A stretch of 64,000 nt of DNA. Origin: Candidatus Hikarchaeia archaeon HikBin5 (lineage in GTDB: Archaea; Halobacteriota; Halobacteria; Halobacteriales; Hikarchaeaceae). A program made the translations under genes and the position numbers. The notes under the pieces are model-generated. The model was not told where the DNA came from, searched no databases, and was given only the letters and a program-made list of their open reading frames with translations. This document shows, piece after piece, positions 29,126 to 39,617 of the stretch. The stretch is taken from contig WTZU01000004.1 in the NCBI GenBank assembly GCA_009889625.1, positions 1-64,000 on the forward strand. Direction: 5' to 3'. The stretch's first letter is position 1. Every line of letters starts with the position of its first letter.

Positions 29126-32017
29126 TTACTTGAGTTTCTCTTTTAGATATTTTCCCGTATATGACCTCTCATTCTCAATTATTTGTTCAGGAGTTCCTTC
29201 TGCTATCACTTCTCCTCCTTTCTCACCACCTCCTGGTCCTAAGTCAATAATATAATCTGCATTTTTTATCAAATCAAGTTCATGTTCGATAACTACCACT
29301 GTATTCCCTCTATCTACTAATCTATGCAATACTTCAATCAGTCTGGCTTCATCTTCCGAATGGAGCCCTGTAGTAGGTTCATCTAGTAAATACAAGGTGT
29401 TTCCTTTTTCTCGCTTCCCCAATTCTTGCGATAGTTTGACCCTCTGCGCTTCTCCGCCCGATAGTGTTGTAGAAGATTGTCCAAGTTTCATATACCCCAG
29501 GCCAACATCGCATAGTAACTCTAGATTTCGAAGAATTTTCTTATTATTTTCAAAAAAGCCCCTTGCTTCTTCTATTGACATATCTAGAACTTCTGCAATA
29601 CTCTTGCCCTTGTATCGAACCTCTAAAGTCTCATCATTATATCTGGTCCCTTTACATTCGTCACACATAATATATACATCGGATAAAAAGTTCATCTCTA
29701 TTTTTACATCCCCTTGACCATTACAACTCTCACATCTGCCCCCTTTAACATTGAATGAGAATCTACCTGGTTTATATCCTCTTTGGAGAGACACTTTTGT
29801 TTTAGAGAATAACTCTCGAATATGTGTAAACACGCCTGTATATGTCGCGGGATTCGATCTAGGGGTTCTTCCTATTGGATTCTGATCAATCAATCTAACA
29901 TTCTGAATTTGATTGTGTCCCTTTACATCTTTGTGTTCCCCTGGAACCATTGATTTATTTTTGTGAATCTCGCGAGCTAAGTTTTTATACAAGATTTCAT
30001 GAATCAACGTAGACTTGCCCGATCCAGATACGCCCGTAATCACTGTTAAAACACCAATTGGTATGGCTACATCAATATTCTTTAAATTATGTTGGGATGC
30101 TCCTTTTATCTCTATATTTTCACTACCCTTCCTCCTAATTTCTGGAACAGGTATTTGTTTCTCTCCTGAGAGGTATTTTCCAGTTAGGGACTCATTGGAT
30201 TTCATAATCTCACCCACCGTACCTTGTGCTACCAATTCTCCCCCATTTCTCCCTGCACCAGGACCTATGTCGGCAATATAATCTGCCCGGAACATAGTTT
30301 CTTCATCATGTTCTACCACTATGAGTGTATTTCCCATATCTCTCAGCCCCTCGAGAGTCTTTAACAACCGATCATTGTCTTTTTGATGAAGTCCAATGGA
30401 TGGTTCGTCCAATACATACAAAACTCCCACCAAGCCCGATCCAATTTGTGTTGCAAGTCTTATTCTTTGGCTTTCCCCTCCGGAAAGCGTTCTTGCTTCC
30501 CGATCCAATGTCAGGTATTCTAGCCCAACTTCGCACATAAAATTCAGTCTGAAATGAATTTCCTTTATAACTTGTTCTGCAATCCGCTTTTCTCTATCAT
30601 TTAAACTTCCATCCAACTCTGAAAAATAAGACAAAGCATCTCCTATTCCCATCTGATTAATTTCAGTTATGCCCCTTCCTGCAACTTTAACCGCTCTACT
30701 TTCTGGTTTTAATCTCGTACCTGAACATGAATTACAGACACTAACTGCCATGTATCTTTCTATATGCTCTCTTGTCGATTGAGAATCTGTCTGAATATAT
30801 CTCCTCTCCAAACTAGGGATCACTCCCTCAAACGGACCCTCTCTCCACCGCATCCCTCTTCGGGTCCATCTTCTTAACTTGACCCTTTCTTTCGTACCCC
30901 ATACAAATGCATCTTGTATTTCAGGATCTAGTTCTCCAAATGGTGTGTCAACTGATACATCAAAATGCTCTGCTAGAGAATCTATCCAACCTCTATATAC
31001 TGGGGCTTTATAATTCCATGGTTCAATTGCTTCTTTTAAAGGTAAATTTTCATCTTTTATTATCAGCCCCTCGACCACTTCCTTTAGATGACCAAGACCT
31101 TCACATTTCGGACATGCACCATGAGGACTATTAAATGAAAAAGATCTAGTCTCTATTTCTGGCAAATCTATTTTACAATTACTACATGCAAACTCTTCGG
31201 AAAATTCTACAATCGATCTAGAGTCCGTTTCGCCCGATAAATCACCCGTCCTTCGAACTTGAGCACCCAATTTTATATCTGCCGTGTCTCCTGAAACAAT
31301 TACTTTCACTATGCCCTTCGCCTCTCTTAATGCCGTTTCAACTGAATCATTAATTCTTGAACGCACACTTTCGGATATCTCGATCCTATCTACTATTACA
31401 TCAATTGAATGATCATATGTCTCTTCCAATTCTGGAATTTCCACTGCTAAATCATATTCTGTGCCATCCACTTCTATCCTTGTATAGCCCCTCGCAATTA
31501 AGTCCTTAAATAATTCTTTGAATGATCCTTTTTGATCCCTAATTATTGGGGCAGCTATTTTTATCCTTGATAATTCTGGCAATTCTAGAATTCGATTTAC
31601 CATTTGTTGAGCAGATTGTTTGCCAACCACTTCTCCACAATTTGGACAGTGAGGTATTCCTATTCTCGCATACAGTAATCTCAAATAATCATACAACTCT
31701 GTCACCGTTCCTACAGTTGATCTAGGATTATTGGCCGCATTTTTCTGGTCTATAGATATCGCAGGAGAAAGCCCTTCTACTGATTCAACATCCGGTTTAT
31801 CCATCTGACCCAAAAAATTCCTAGCATATGCACTCAAAGATTCTATATACCTCCTTTGTCCTTCTGCATAGATAGTGTTAAACGCCAAAGAGGATTTACC
31901 AGAACCCGATACTCCTGTTATCACTACCAATTTATCCCTCGGAATTTTAATGTTTAAATTTTTAAGATTATTTTCCGATGCGCCTCTTACTTCAATATAC
32001 TCTTTTGCCATTATCAA
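29126..32017 (-). CDS. uvrA: Excinuclease ABC subunit A
   Basis: 963 aa; two ABC ATPase modules, LSGGESQRIRLATQIGSGLVGVLYVLDEPSIGLHQ, zinc fingers CPKCEG and CESCNGQG. Confidence 0.97.
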   Translation of the reverse strand: MIMAKEYIEVRGASENNLKNLNIKIPRDKLVVITGVSGSGKSSLAFNTIYAEGQRRYIESLSAYARNFLGQMDKPDVESVEGLSPAISIDQKNAANNPRSTVGTVTELYDYLRLLYARIGIPHCPNCGEVVGKQSAQQMVNRILELPELSRIKIAAPIIRDQKGSFKELFKDLIARGYTRIEVDGTEYDLAVEIPELEETYDHSIDVIVDRIEISESVRSRINDSVETALREAKGIVKVIVSGDTADIKLGAQVRRTGDLSGETDSRSIVEFSEEFACSNCKIDLPEIETRSFSFNSPHGACPKCEGLGHLKEVVEGLIIKDENLPLKEAIEPWNYKAPVYRGWIDSLAEHFDVSVDTPFGELDPEIQDAFVWGTKERVKLRRWTRRGMRWREGPFEGVIPSLERRYIQTDSQSTREHIERYMAVSVCNSCSGTRLKPESRAVKVAGRGITEINQMGIGDALSYFSELDGSLNDREKRIAEQVIKEIHFRLNFMCEVGLEYLTLDREARTLSGGESQRIRLATQIGSGLVGVLYVLDEPSIGLHQKDNDRLLKTLEGLRDMGNTLIVVEHDEETMFRADYIADIGPGAGRNGGELVAQGTVGEIMKSNESLTGKYLSGEKQIPVPEIRRKGSENIEIKGASQHNLKNIDVAIPIGVLTVITGVSGSGKSTLIHEILYKNLAREIHKNKSMVPGEHKDVKGHNQIQNVRLIDQNPIGRTPRSNPATYTGVFTHIRELFSKTKVSLQRGYKPGRFSFNVKGGRCESCNGQGDVKIEMNFLSDVYIMCDECKGTRYNDETLEVRYKGKSIAEVLDMSIEEARGFFENNKKILRNLELLCDVGLGYMKLGQSSTTLSGGEAQRVKLSQELGKREKGNTLYLLDEPTTGLHSEDEARLIEVLHRLVDRGNTVVVIEHELDLIKNADYIIDLGPGGGEKGGEVIAEGTPEQIIENERSYTGKYLKEKLK

Positions 32018-32062
32018 TCAATTAAAATCTAACTAAGTACTCTATTAATCCTCACTTTACCA

Positions 32063-32803
32063 CTACACCTTTTCTGGTAACCATCCCCCATGAATTTCCA
32101 AATTGGAGCCACTGATATATTCTGCATCTTGGCCGATGAAAAATAACATTGCATTTGTCATCTCTTCCAACCTAGCTGGTCTCCCCATGGGTATTTGATC
32201 CGGGAAAGTATCTGAATTTTCAACCACATATGGCGATAGTAAATTAACTGTAATTCCACTCCCCGAAGTATCCGAAGCAAGCATTCTTGTAAACATTTGG
32301 ACTCCCACTTTAGAAACAAAATATGGGAAATTCTTTGCACTAACCAGGCCCTTCCCACTTGACGCATAACCTATGTTTATTATCCGCCCCCATGATTTTT
32401 CTCTCATTTTTGCAAGTGCTCTTTTTGAACATAAATATGTGCCAGTAAAGTTAGTTGCCATCACCCTTTCCCACGTCTCAAAATCAATATCTTCCCAGTG
32501 CTTAGGGGAATGATCTCCTACATTATTAACTAATATATCTACTGGGCCTAGTACTTCTTCTATCTCTCCAAATAGGCATTCCACTTCCTCTGGCTTTCTG
32601 ATATCCGATCTGACTTTGATGACCTCTGCCCCTTTACTTTTGATTTCTTTTACTGTATCTTGTGCCACATTTTCACTTTCTAGATAATGTACAACCACCT
32701 TCGCACCACAATCTGCCAATCCTGATAAAAGGCCTTTCCCAATCCCCTGGGAGCTACCCGTCACTAGTGCAATCCTACCCGAAAGATCTAGCAAATTGTT
32801 CAT
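32063..32803 (-). CDS. SDR family oxidoreductase (FabG-like)
   Basis: 246 aa; VTGSSQGIGKG, NNVGDHSP, YFVSKVGVQMF, C-terminal SGSNLEIHGGW. Confidence 0.87.
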   Translation of the reverse strand: MNNLLDLSGRIALVTGSSQGIGKGLLSGLADCGAKVVVHYLESENVAQDTVKEIKSKGAEVIKVRSDIRKPEEVECLFGEIEEVLGPVDILVNNVGDHSPKHWEDIDFETWERVMATNFTGTYLCSKRALAKMREKSWGRIINIGYASSGKGLVSAKNFPYFVSKVGVQMFTRMLASDTSGSGITVNLLSPYVVENSDTFPDQIPMGRPARLEEMTNAMLFFIGQDAEYISGSNLEIHGGWLPEKV

Positions 32804-32836
32804 CTACATCTCCTACGTCCCTCTACCTACTATACA

Positions 32837-33415
32837 CTATCCATCCCCGTGTTCATCAACAATTACCACTTTTCCTTTAACAACATCAATGTTTATCAAG
32901 CTTTTAACTTCATAATTCTTGCCAGTGGTTTTATTTTCCCCTCCTACTTTATTTATCACTGCAATAACATCTACAACTTCTGCACCTATTTTCTCTAATG
33001 CTTCCATTATTGCAATTATGGTGCCTCCTGTAGAGATAACATCATCTAATAACAGAACCCGATCTCCCTCCCTGATGTCATTTATATACATTTCACTCTT
33101 TGAATACCCAGTCTCTTGCATCAAAGCAACCTCTCCTTCAAGCCCATATTGTCTTTTCCGGACAACCACTAATGGTATGTCTGTAACTAGTGATAGTGCA
33201 GTCGAAATATGTATTCCCATGGCCGCAGGAGTAACTATCTTATCAATATTTTCTAAGTTCTCTCTCTTAACTTTATTAATTATTTTAATAACAATTTCCC
33301 TTAGTAATCCAGGCTCTAACATTGGGACTCCATCTGAGATAGGGTGCACAAAGTAGTGGTATCCGTCCTTTTCTATTATCGGGGCCTCTAAAAGTGACCT
33401 CTTCAACCAATCCAT
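32837..33415 (-). CDS. hpt: HGPRTase-like purine phosphoribosyltransferase
   Basis: 192 aa; [25 protein letters not shown]-binding motif, [13 protein letters not shown]. Confidence 0.87.
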   Translation of the reverse strand: MDWLKRSLLEAPIIEKDGYHYFVHPISDGVPMLEPGLLREIVIKIINKVKRENLENIDKIVTPAAMGIHISTALSLVTDIPLVVVRKRQYGLEGEVALMQETGYSKSEMYINDIREGDRVLLLDDVISTGGTIIAIMEALEKIGAEVVDVIAVINKVGGENKTTGKNYEVKSLINIDVVKGKVVIVDEHGDG

Positions 33416-33610
33416 GTTCTATCTGTCCTCTGGGGTACAAAAAGATCTTCGGAATATATTTTGTTTAAATTGGAATTTTAGTTTCTCCTCCTCTGACGCA
33501 GAACGAACCTATTGTTCATTCATTTTCAATCTATATTCTATCTCCATTTGCATGAAATATAGGTTGGTTCAATATTCAAAACGTTTAATTAAGTTTAGAG
33601 TCAGAAACGT

Positions 33611-35992
33611 TTGATTGTGGAGCTCAATTTCATTTCTTTGGCTATAATTGTCTTCTTACCTTTCTTAGCAGCAGCCATCACTTTCTTAATCTACCCTCTC
33701 TTGAAGGAAAAAACAGCTTACTTTTCGGCATTAATCGCTCTCACCTGTGCCTCTCTAATCCTGACTCTATTTGGGACCACTGGGTCTACTTCTGTCCCTC
33801 TACTATCCTCTTTGGATGTCCACCTTCGATTTTACGTCGATGGGCTATCACTCCTTGTTGGTCTATTGGCATCAGGCATGGGTGTATTGACTTTCATTTA
33901 TTCTCTTGGGTATATGAAAAACCAGCGTCATAGTCCTACTTATTATGCAGCTCTGTTAGTATTCATGGGGTCCATGCTCGGAATAATTTTTTCTGCAGAT
34001 TTGATTTTTATTTTTATTTTTTGGGAATTGACATCTTTGTCATCTTATTTCTTAATTGGATATTTCAACAATGAGAATTCTTCCAAATCTGCGGCAAAAA
34101 AAGCATTAATTATTACTTCCATTGGGGGTCTGCTTATGCTCCTTGGATTTTTACTCATCCATTCTATTACTGGAACTTTTGATCTATCTCTCCTCCTATC
34201 CGAACCCACTTCTGTTCAATCCTCTCTTCGAGCCCATGGATTATTTTTACCCACCCTAGTTGTTATTATTCTCGCGGGAGCATCCAAATCTGCACAGATT
34301 CCTTTCCACATTTGGCTACCTAGTGCAATGGTTGCCCCGACCCCTGTATCTGCTTTTTTACATTCTGCAGCAATGGTGAAAGCTGGTGTTTATCTTCTCG
34401 GGAGATTCCATCCAATTTTATCCGGCGATGAATGGTCCTTGATCCTCCTTACCATTGGGATCATCACCATGACTCTAACTGCCCTTTTCGCCGTTATCTC
34501 TACCAGTATAAAGGAACTTCTTGCATACTCTACCGCATCCCATATAGGGCTAATGTTGATGGGATTTGGAATACCCATTACCTTGACTGGAGTTTCCCCA
34601 TCACTTGGTTTTGTATCTGGATCTTTCCATTTACTAACTCATGCTTTGTTCAAAGCAGCATTATTTTTGATAGCTGGAGTCCTAGCTTGTCAATTGGGGA
34701 TCAAAACATTTTCCGATGCCAAAGGGCTATGGGTAAAAATACCTTTAATCGCAATATTTGCGGTATTTGCCTCTCTTTGTATGGCGGGCATCCCTCTCAC
34801 CAGTGGTTTCTATTCGAAAGAATTACTCTTCCAAGGGGTCTATACTCTTGCTAATAATTATGGTGGAATCTGGTGGATTTTACCCTTACTTTCAATAATG
34901 GCTAGTTCTCTAGCAGTTGTCTATTCACTTAGATTTATAATGATGTTTTTTGGATCGCAGCCATCTCATAAAAAAGACGTCCAACCTCTCCCTCCCTCTA
35001 TGGTTTTTCCAATTTCAATTTTGATTTTATTATCACTTATAGTGGCTATATCTCCCTCCATAGCAATTGATTTCATTTCCCATTCTTCCTCTTCCTATCC
35101 TCCCGGGCATCTCCCTATTCATATTGGAATTCCAGATCATGTGACGCCTCCACTTTTAATGAGTTTATCCTCATTAGTTCTTGGAGTGGCATTGTATACT
35201 AAACACAAACAAATTTCAAAAGCTACTACCTCAGTATTATCTTCTAAACATCTTAGTATTGATTCGATTTACTCCTCAATTATCTTGTCACTTGAAAATT
35301 ACGGACTTGCCCTCATTTCTAAAACAGAAAAAACTTCGATGAGGACTCATATTATCTGGTTAATCGGAACCCTGGGAATGCTACCTGCAATCACTCTGTT
35401 ATATCTACATCAAAATATATCCATCTCCTCCTCACTTCCCCATCAACCTGCGTTTTTGATAGTCCTTCTTATAATTATACTGGGAACAATTTCTGTAGCA
35501 CGATCAAATTCTCATATAATGGGCGTTTTATTTCTCTCAATTGTCGGGTTCATGATTGCAGTATTTTATCTATTATCCAATGCACCGGACGTTGCATTGA
35601 CCCAACTCGCAGTCGAAACTCTCATTCTAGTTATATTCTTAGTAATAATTGGAAAATTACCTGCTTATTATGGGGAAGCATCGCCCATCCGAGTCAGACT
35701 CGATACCATCTTGTCAATCTTCATTGGCACCGTGGTTTTCTTTGCAGTTATTATCTCTACTTCATCTTTTGCTCCAAAAGATATTGTGGCATTTTTCTCC
35801 AATCGAGCTAGCTATCCTATTGGGTCCACTGAAAACATAATATTTGATTACGGTGGTGGGACTAATATAGTCAATGTGATTCTAGTGGATTTCCGAGCAT
35901 TAGATACTTTGGGAGAAATATCTGTTGTCGCACTCGCCGCACTTTCAATCTTGACCCTTTTGCATTCAAGAAACCAAGGGGGTGTCAAATGA
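33611..35992 (+). CDS. mrpA: Na+/H+ antiporter subunit A (MrpA/MnhA, NuoL-like)
   Basis: 793 aa; FFWELTSLSSYFLIGYF, HSAAMVKAGVYLLGR; C-terminal MrpB/DUF4040-type region (DVALTQLAVETLILVIFLV). Confidence 0.92.
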   Translation: MIVELNFISLAIIVFLPFLAAAITFLIYPLLKEKTAYFSALIALTCASLILTLFGTTGSTSVPLLSSLDVHLRFYVDGLSLLVGLLASGMGVLTFIYSLGYMKNQRHSPTYYAALLVFMGSMLGIIFSADLIFIFIFWELTSLSSYFLIGYFNNENSSKSAAKKALIITSIGGLLMLLGFLLIHSITGTFDLSLLLSEPTSVQSSLRAHGLFLPTLVVIILAGASKSAQIPFHIWLPSAMVAPTPVSAFLHSAAMVKAGVYLLGRFHPILSGDEWSLILLTIGIITMTLTALFAVISTSIKELLAYSTASHIGLMLMGFGIPITLTGVSPSLGFVSGSFHLLTHALFKAALFLIAGVLACQLGIKTFSDAKGLWVKIPLIAIFAVFASLCMAGIPLTSGFYSKELLFQGVYTLANNYGGIWWILPLLSIMASSLAVVYSLRFIMMFFGSQPSHKKDVQPLPPSMVFPISILILLSLIVAISPSIAIDFISHSSSSYPPGHLPIHIGIPDHVTPPLLMSLSSLVLGVALYTKHKQISKATTSVLSSKHLSIDSIYSSIILSLENYGLALISKTEKTSMRTHIIWLIGTLGMLPAITLLYLHQNISISSSLPHQPAFLIVLLIIILGTISVARSNSHIMGVLFLSIVGFMIAVFYLLSNAPDVALTQLAVETLILVIFLVIIGKLPAYYGEASPIRVRLDTILSIFIGTVVFFAVIISTSSFAPKDIVAFFSNRASYPIGSTENIIFDYGGGTNIVNVILVDFRALDTLGEISVVALAALSILTLLHSRNQGGVK

Positions 35993-36414
35993 CAACGCTG
36001 ATTACCAAAACCGCAGCAAAAATAGTCGCACCTTTGATCTTTGTCACTTCGATGGTCCTTTTCGTCCAAGGGCATAACACAATAGGTGGTGGGTTTGTTG
36101 CTGCAGTATTGATAGTCTCTGCAATATCCTTGCTTTATATAGCGTATGGAACTGAGAATCTCACCAGATTATTAAATATTTATCCCTCTGAATTAAACAG
36201 AAAAATGCTCGTATCTGGCTTGATGCTAATACTCTTAACAGGAAGTATCCCCGTTCTATTCAACATGCCCTTCCTGACACAAGCATATTGGGTACTACCT
36301 ACCATTTCATTTTTAGGAGAATTAAAAATTTCAACTGCTATATTTTTTGATTTGGGTGTCCTTCTGACGGTTACAGGATCTTTACTTTCTATACTGTCGG
36401 GGGTGAGTAGATAG
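35989..36414 (+). CDS. mrpB: Na+/H+ antiporter subunit B
   Basis: 141 aa; FVQGHNTIGGGFVAAVL and FFDLGVLLTVTGSLL. Confidence 0.9.
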   Translation: MTTLITKTAAKIVAPLIFVTSMVLFVQGHNTIGGGFVAAVLIVSAISLLYIAYGTENLTRLLNIYPSELNRKMLVSGLMLILLTGSIPVLFNMPFLTQAYWVLPTISFLGELKISTAIFFDLGVLLTVTGSLLSILSGVSR

Positions 36415-36415
36415 A

Positions 36416-36754
36416 ATGTCTCAATTATTCTTGGCACTAACCATTGGATCTCTCTTTTCTCTTGGCACTTTCTTACTTTTAAGAAGGGATTTATTAAAAT
36501 CAATCCTAGGTGTCATAATCTTTGGACAGGCAGCAAATGTGTATTTGATTACTATGGGGGGTTTCTCTGGAACTGTGCCTGTTTTATATGGCGGCGAAAA
36601 TTTGGTTTCTACAACTGACCCTCTTGTTCAGGCATTGGTCTTAACTGCCATAGTCATCAGCTTGGGAACCACTTCATTTATTCTTGTACTTTTACTTCGA
36701 GTTTATGATGAGCATGGAACTTTGGACATAGATAGATTATGGGGGCAATCATGA
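36416..36754 (+). CDS. mrpC: Na+/H+ antiporter subunit C (NuoK-like)
   Basis: 112 aa; LLRRDLLKSILGVIIFGQAANVYLI and DPLVQALVLTAIVIS. Confidence 0.9.
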   Translation: MSQLFLALTIGSLFSLGTFLLLRRDLLKSILGVIIFGQAANVYLITMGGFSGTVPVLYGGENLVSTTDPLVQALVLTAIVISLGTTSFILVLLLRVYDEHGTLDIDRLWGQS

Positions 36755-38325
36755 TCGAATATTCCCACCTTGTAGCCCATTCGCCAATGCTGCCAATATT
36801 AATTTCTCTTCTATCTGCATGTATAATTCTACTATCGAGGAGATCTCTTAAATTGACCATTATATTCAGTTCATTTGGCATGATACTTTATTCGGTATCT
36901 ATTCTATTCCTTCTACTTCTTGTCCAAGATTTTCCTATATCTTATCAATTTTCTGCTTGGCCTGCTCCTTATGGAATCTCATTTGTTGCAGATCCATTCT
37001 CCCTTCTTCTACTATCAATAACTGCTATAATTTCAATCGCAGTTTTATTTTATTCAATATTAACTATAGATGCGCAAAAACAAAAATTTTCTTACCATGC
37101 ATTTTTACATTTCTTACTCTTCGGAGTCACTGGCGCACTCCTGACTGGGGATTTATTCAATCTATTTGTTTGGTTCGAAGTAACTCTTTTAACTAGTTAT
37201 GTTCTCGTTACTTTCGATTCTAATTCTCAACAAACTAGAGCTGGAATGACATATGTTATTCTTAATTTAATCGGGGGTGCATTCATGCTGATCGCTATTG
37301 GCGGGATCTATGCCACCACTGGTACACTAAATCTAGCAGACCTCTCTCACCGACTATCTCAACCAGATGTGTACGGCATTTCCATCCCCTCTGTGATGGT
37401 ATTTTTTATGATCCTCTTTGTTGTTTTTGCCCTTAAATCAGGTTTGGTCCCTCTGCATTTTTGGGTACCGCTGGTTTATCAAGCCGCACCTTCTCCTATT
37501 TCTGCACTTCTCTCTGGAGTGGTAAAAAAAGTTGGACTCTATGCTATGATAAGAATATTCTTTACAGTAATCCCTCCCACTTCGATTTCAATAGGGGAAA
37601 TTTCAATTTTAACAATTTTTGGATTTTCTCTTCTTATTCTCTCTTTCTCCAGCATAGTTATTGGTGGGATATCTGCACTTGGCCAAAACAATATGGATGG
37701 CTTACTAGCTTACTCTAGTATAAGCCAAATGGGTTTCATAATGCTGCCGCTTTCTATAGCTGCTTTGTTCCCCGCTGTAAAGGGGATGGCTCTGATAGCA
37801 GCGATAGTCCTTTCCTTGAATCACTCACTTGCAAAAGCATCCCTTTTCCTTGTTAGTGGGCATATAAAAAATTCTGTTGGATCTGTAACTCTCTCCGATT
37901 TAGGGGGCATGTCTACTCACTCACCCATTCTATCTATTTCAGTATTTATTTCTTTATTCTCCATAGTGGGTGTGCCTCCTATTTTTGGATTTTTAGGAAA
38001 AGTATATCTCCTAATTCTATCCTCAAATACTCAATCGATTCTGCCAAATTTTTCTATCTTATTCATCTCTGTCATTTTAGTTGGTTCTCTTCTTTCCCTA
38101 CTCTATGCAATCCGCCTGTGGAATACTTGCTTCTGGGGGGAAGTTTCTTCAAAAGTATCTACTTCTTCTCCCATTTATTTGACCCAATATTCATTTATCG
38201 CCCTTTCCCTCCTCCTAGTCTTAATCACTCTTGGATTTGAGTTCATTTCCCCCTTAATCGAAGCGGCATCAATTTCCGCAGTAGATAGTTCTGGCTATAT
38301 AGACGCCGTTCTGTATCATAAGTAG
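36751..38325 (+). CDS. mrpD: Na+/H+ antiporter subunit D (NuoM/N-like)
   Basis: About 524 aa; GDLFNLFVWFEVTLLTSYVLV, HFWVPLVYQAAPSPISALLSGVVKKVGLYA; ATGA overlap with mrpC. Confidence 0.9.
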   Translation: MIEYSHLVAHSPMLPILISLLSACIILLSRRSLKLTIIFSSFGMILYSVSILFLLLLVQDFPISYQFSAWPAPYGISFVADPFSLLLLSITAIISIAVLFYSILTIDAQKQKFSYHAFLHFLLFGVTGALLTGDLFNLFVWFEVTLLTSYVLVTFDSNSQQTRAGMTYVILNLIGGAFMLIAIGGIYATTGTLNLADLSHRLSQPDVYGISIPSVMVFFMILFVVFALKSGLVPLHFWVPLVYQAAPSPISALLSGVVKKVGLYAMIRIFFTVIPPTSISIGEISILTIFGFSLLILSFSSIVIGGISALGQNNMDGLLAYSSISQMGFIMLPLSIAALFPAVKGMALIAAIVLSLNHSLAKASLFLVSGHIKNSVGSVTLSDLGGMSTHSPILSISVFISLFSIVGVPPIFGFLGKVYLLILSSNTQSILPNFSILFISVILVGSLLSLLYAIRLWNTCFWGEVSSKVSTSSPIYLTQYSFIALSLLLVLITLGFEFISPLIEAASISAVDSSGYIDAVLYHK

Positions 38326-38335
38326 ATCAATCACT

Positions 38336-38920
38336 ATGGCTCTCATACAAAAAATAAAAACTTGGATTGCATTGGGTGCTTTTTTATCTTTAACTTGGGT
38401 TTTCATTCGTGGTGCACAACCACCTCTCTCTAATTTCCTCTTGGAGTTTATCTTTGGACTTGCAATTTGCTTACCGCTTGCATACCTTTTTCGAAATTTC
38501 TTTTCCCAATCCATTCTTATAAAATCAATTATCACTTCTTCTCCCTATATGCTATTATTTATACTAATCTTTCTCCGAGATATGGTCACTGCAAATATAG
38601 ATGTAGCCCGGAGGATTCTCAATCCAAATTTGCCCATCAAACCCGCCGTCATCACAGTCCCATTACGGGTCAAAAAACCATTTTCTATCACAACTATAGC
38701 AAACAGTGTTACTTTGACTCCTGGAACTCTTACCTTGGATTATGTAGAAGAATCGAATAGTCTATTGATTCATACAATCGATGAAAATAATGCTAAATCT
38801 ACTCTCAAAACAATCAGAATCTGGGAAGAATATGCACTCAACATATTCCATGAATTGCCTACTAAAACCCCGATAGTGGAAATCTTTTTATCTTCCGTCA
38901 GAGGTGGGAATAATGACTAA
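38336..38920 (+). CDS. mrpE: Na+/H+ antiporter subunit E
   Basis: 194 aa; MVTANIDVARRILNPNLPIKPAVI and NSVTLTPGTLTLD. Confidence 0.9.
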   Translation: MALIQKIKTWIALGAFLSLTWVFIRGAQPPLSNFLLEFIFGLAICLPLAYLFRNFFSQSILIKSIITSSPYMLLFILIFLRDMVTANIDVARRILNPNLPIKPAVITVPLRVKKPFSITTIANSVTLTPGTLTLDYVEESNSLLIHTIDENNAKSTLKTIRIWEEYALNIFHELPTKTPIVEIFLSSVRGGNND

Positions 38921-39203
38921 TCTTGTCCCCTTTAGTTTTATATTGACCTTTGCATTGGCATTGGTCTGTACCCTCACCTTACTTTGTGGCTATCGAGCAT
39001 TCACTGGACCCACTCTCCCCGACCGAGTAATTGGAATTGATGCAATTGGAACTAATATAACTGCAATAGCCGTCTTGCTCGCTCTTCTAACACATTTCGA
39101 CCGATTCATTCTTGTAGGTCTCGTTCTAGCAATCATAGGTTTCATAAGTACAATTGCAGCAGCAAATTACATTTCTGAAAGTGAGGTCATATCTAATGAT
39201 TAA
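38904..39203 (+). CDS. mrpF: Na+/H+ antiporter subunit F
   Basis: 99 aa; YRAFTGPTLPDRVIGIDAIGTNITAIAVLLAL. Confidence 0.88.
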   Translation: MGIMTNLVPFSFILTFALALVCTLTLLCGYRAFTGPTLPDRVIGIDAIGTNITAIAVLLALLTHFDRFILVGLVLAIIGFISTIAAANYISESEVISND

Positions 39204-39582
39204 TTTTAATTTTTTCTCCACCATTTTAAATTATCCACTCTCTCTACAGGATTTGCTGACCATCACTTTTGTACTCTTGGGATGTTTTTTCCTCTCCGTT
39301 GGCACTATAGGGTTATTGCGACTACCTGATGTCTACAATCGACTCCACGCAACTAGCAAATCCACTACGTTAGGTGCCGCTTCTATTTTCTTTTCAGGAT
39401 TTTTATATTATGGATTCGAAGGAATGGGATTGACTTCACTTGTTGGGGTTTTTTTTCTATTTCTAACCGCACCAACTGGGAGCCATATGATTGCTAGAGC
39501 AGCCCAGAAAATGGGAGTTGATTTTTTCGGCGACATATCCTGGCCAATTTCTTCTTCAACCAAAAATAAGAAAACAAAATAA
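39196..39582 (+). CDS. mrpG: Na+/H+ antiporter subunit G
   Basis: About 128 aa; GTIGLLRLPDVYNRLHATSKSTTLGAASI; start overlaps the mrpF stop. Confidence 0.88.
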   Translation: MINFNFFSTILNYPLSLQDLLTITFVLLGCFFLSVGTIGLLRLPDVYNRLHATSKSTTLGAASIFFSGFLYYGFEGMGLTSLVGVFFLFLTAPTGSHMIARAAQKMGVDFFGDISWPISSSTKNKKTK

Positions 39583-39617
39583 TGAATCTGTTTGGATTTC
39601 TCCTCTCCGACCCACTG

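Noticed and set aside
32919-33356. 145-aa plus-strand ORF opposite hpt
   Set aside because: Lies within the phosphoribosyltransferase gene on the other strand; no family features.
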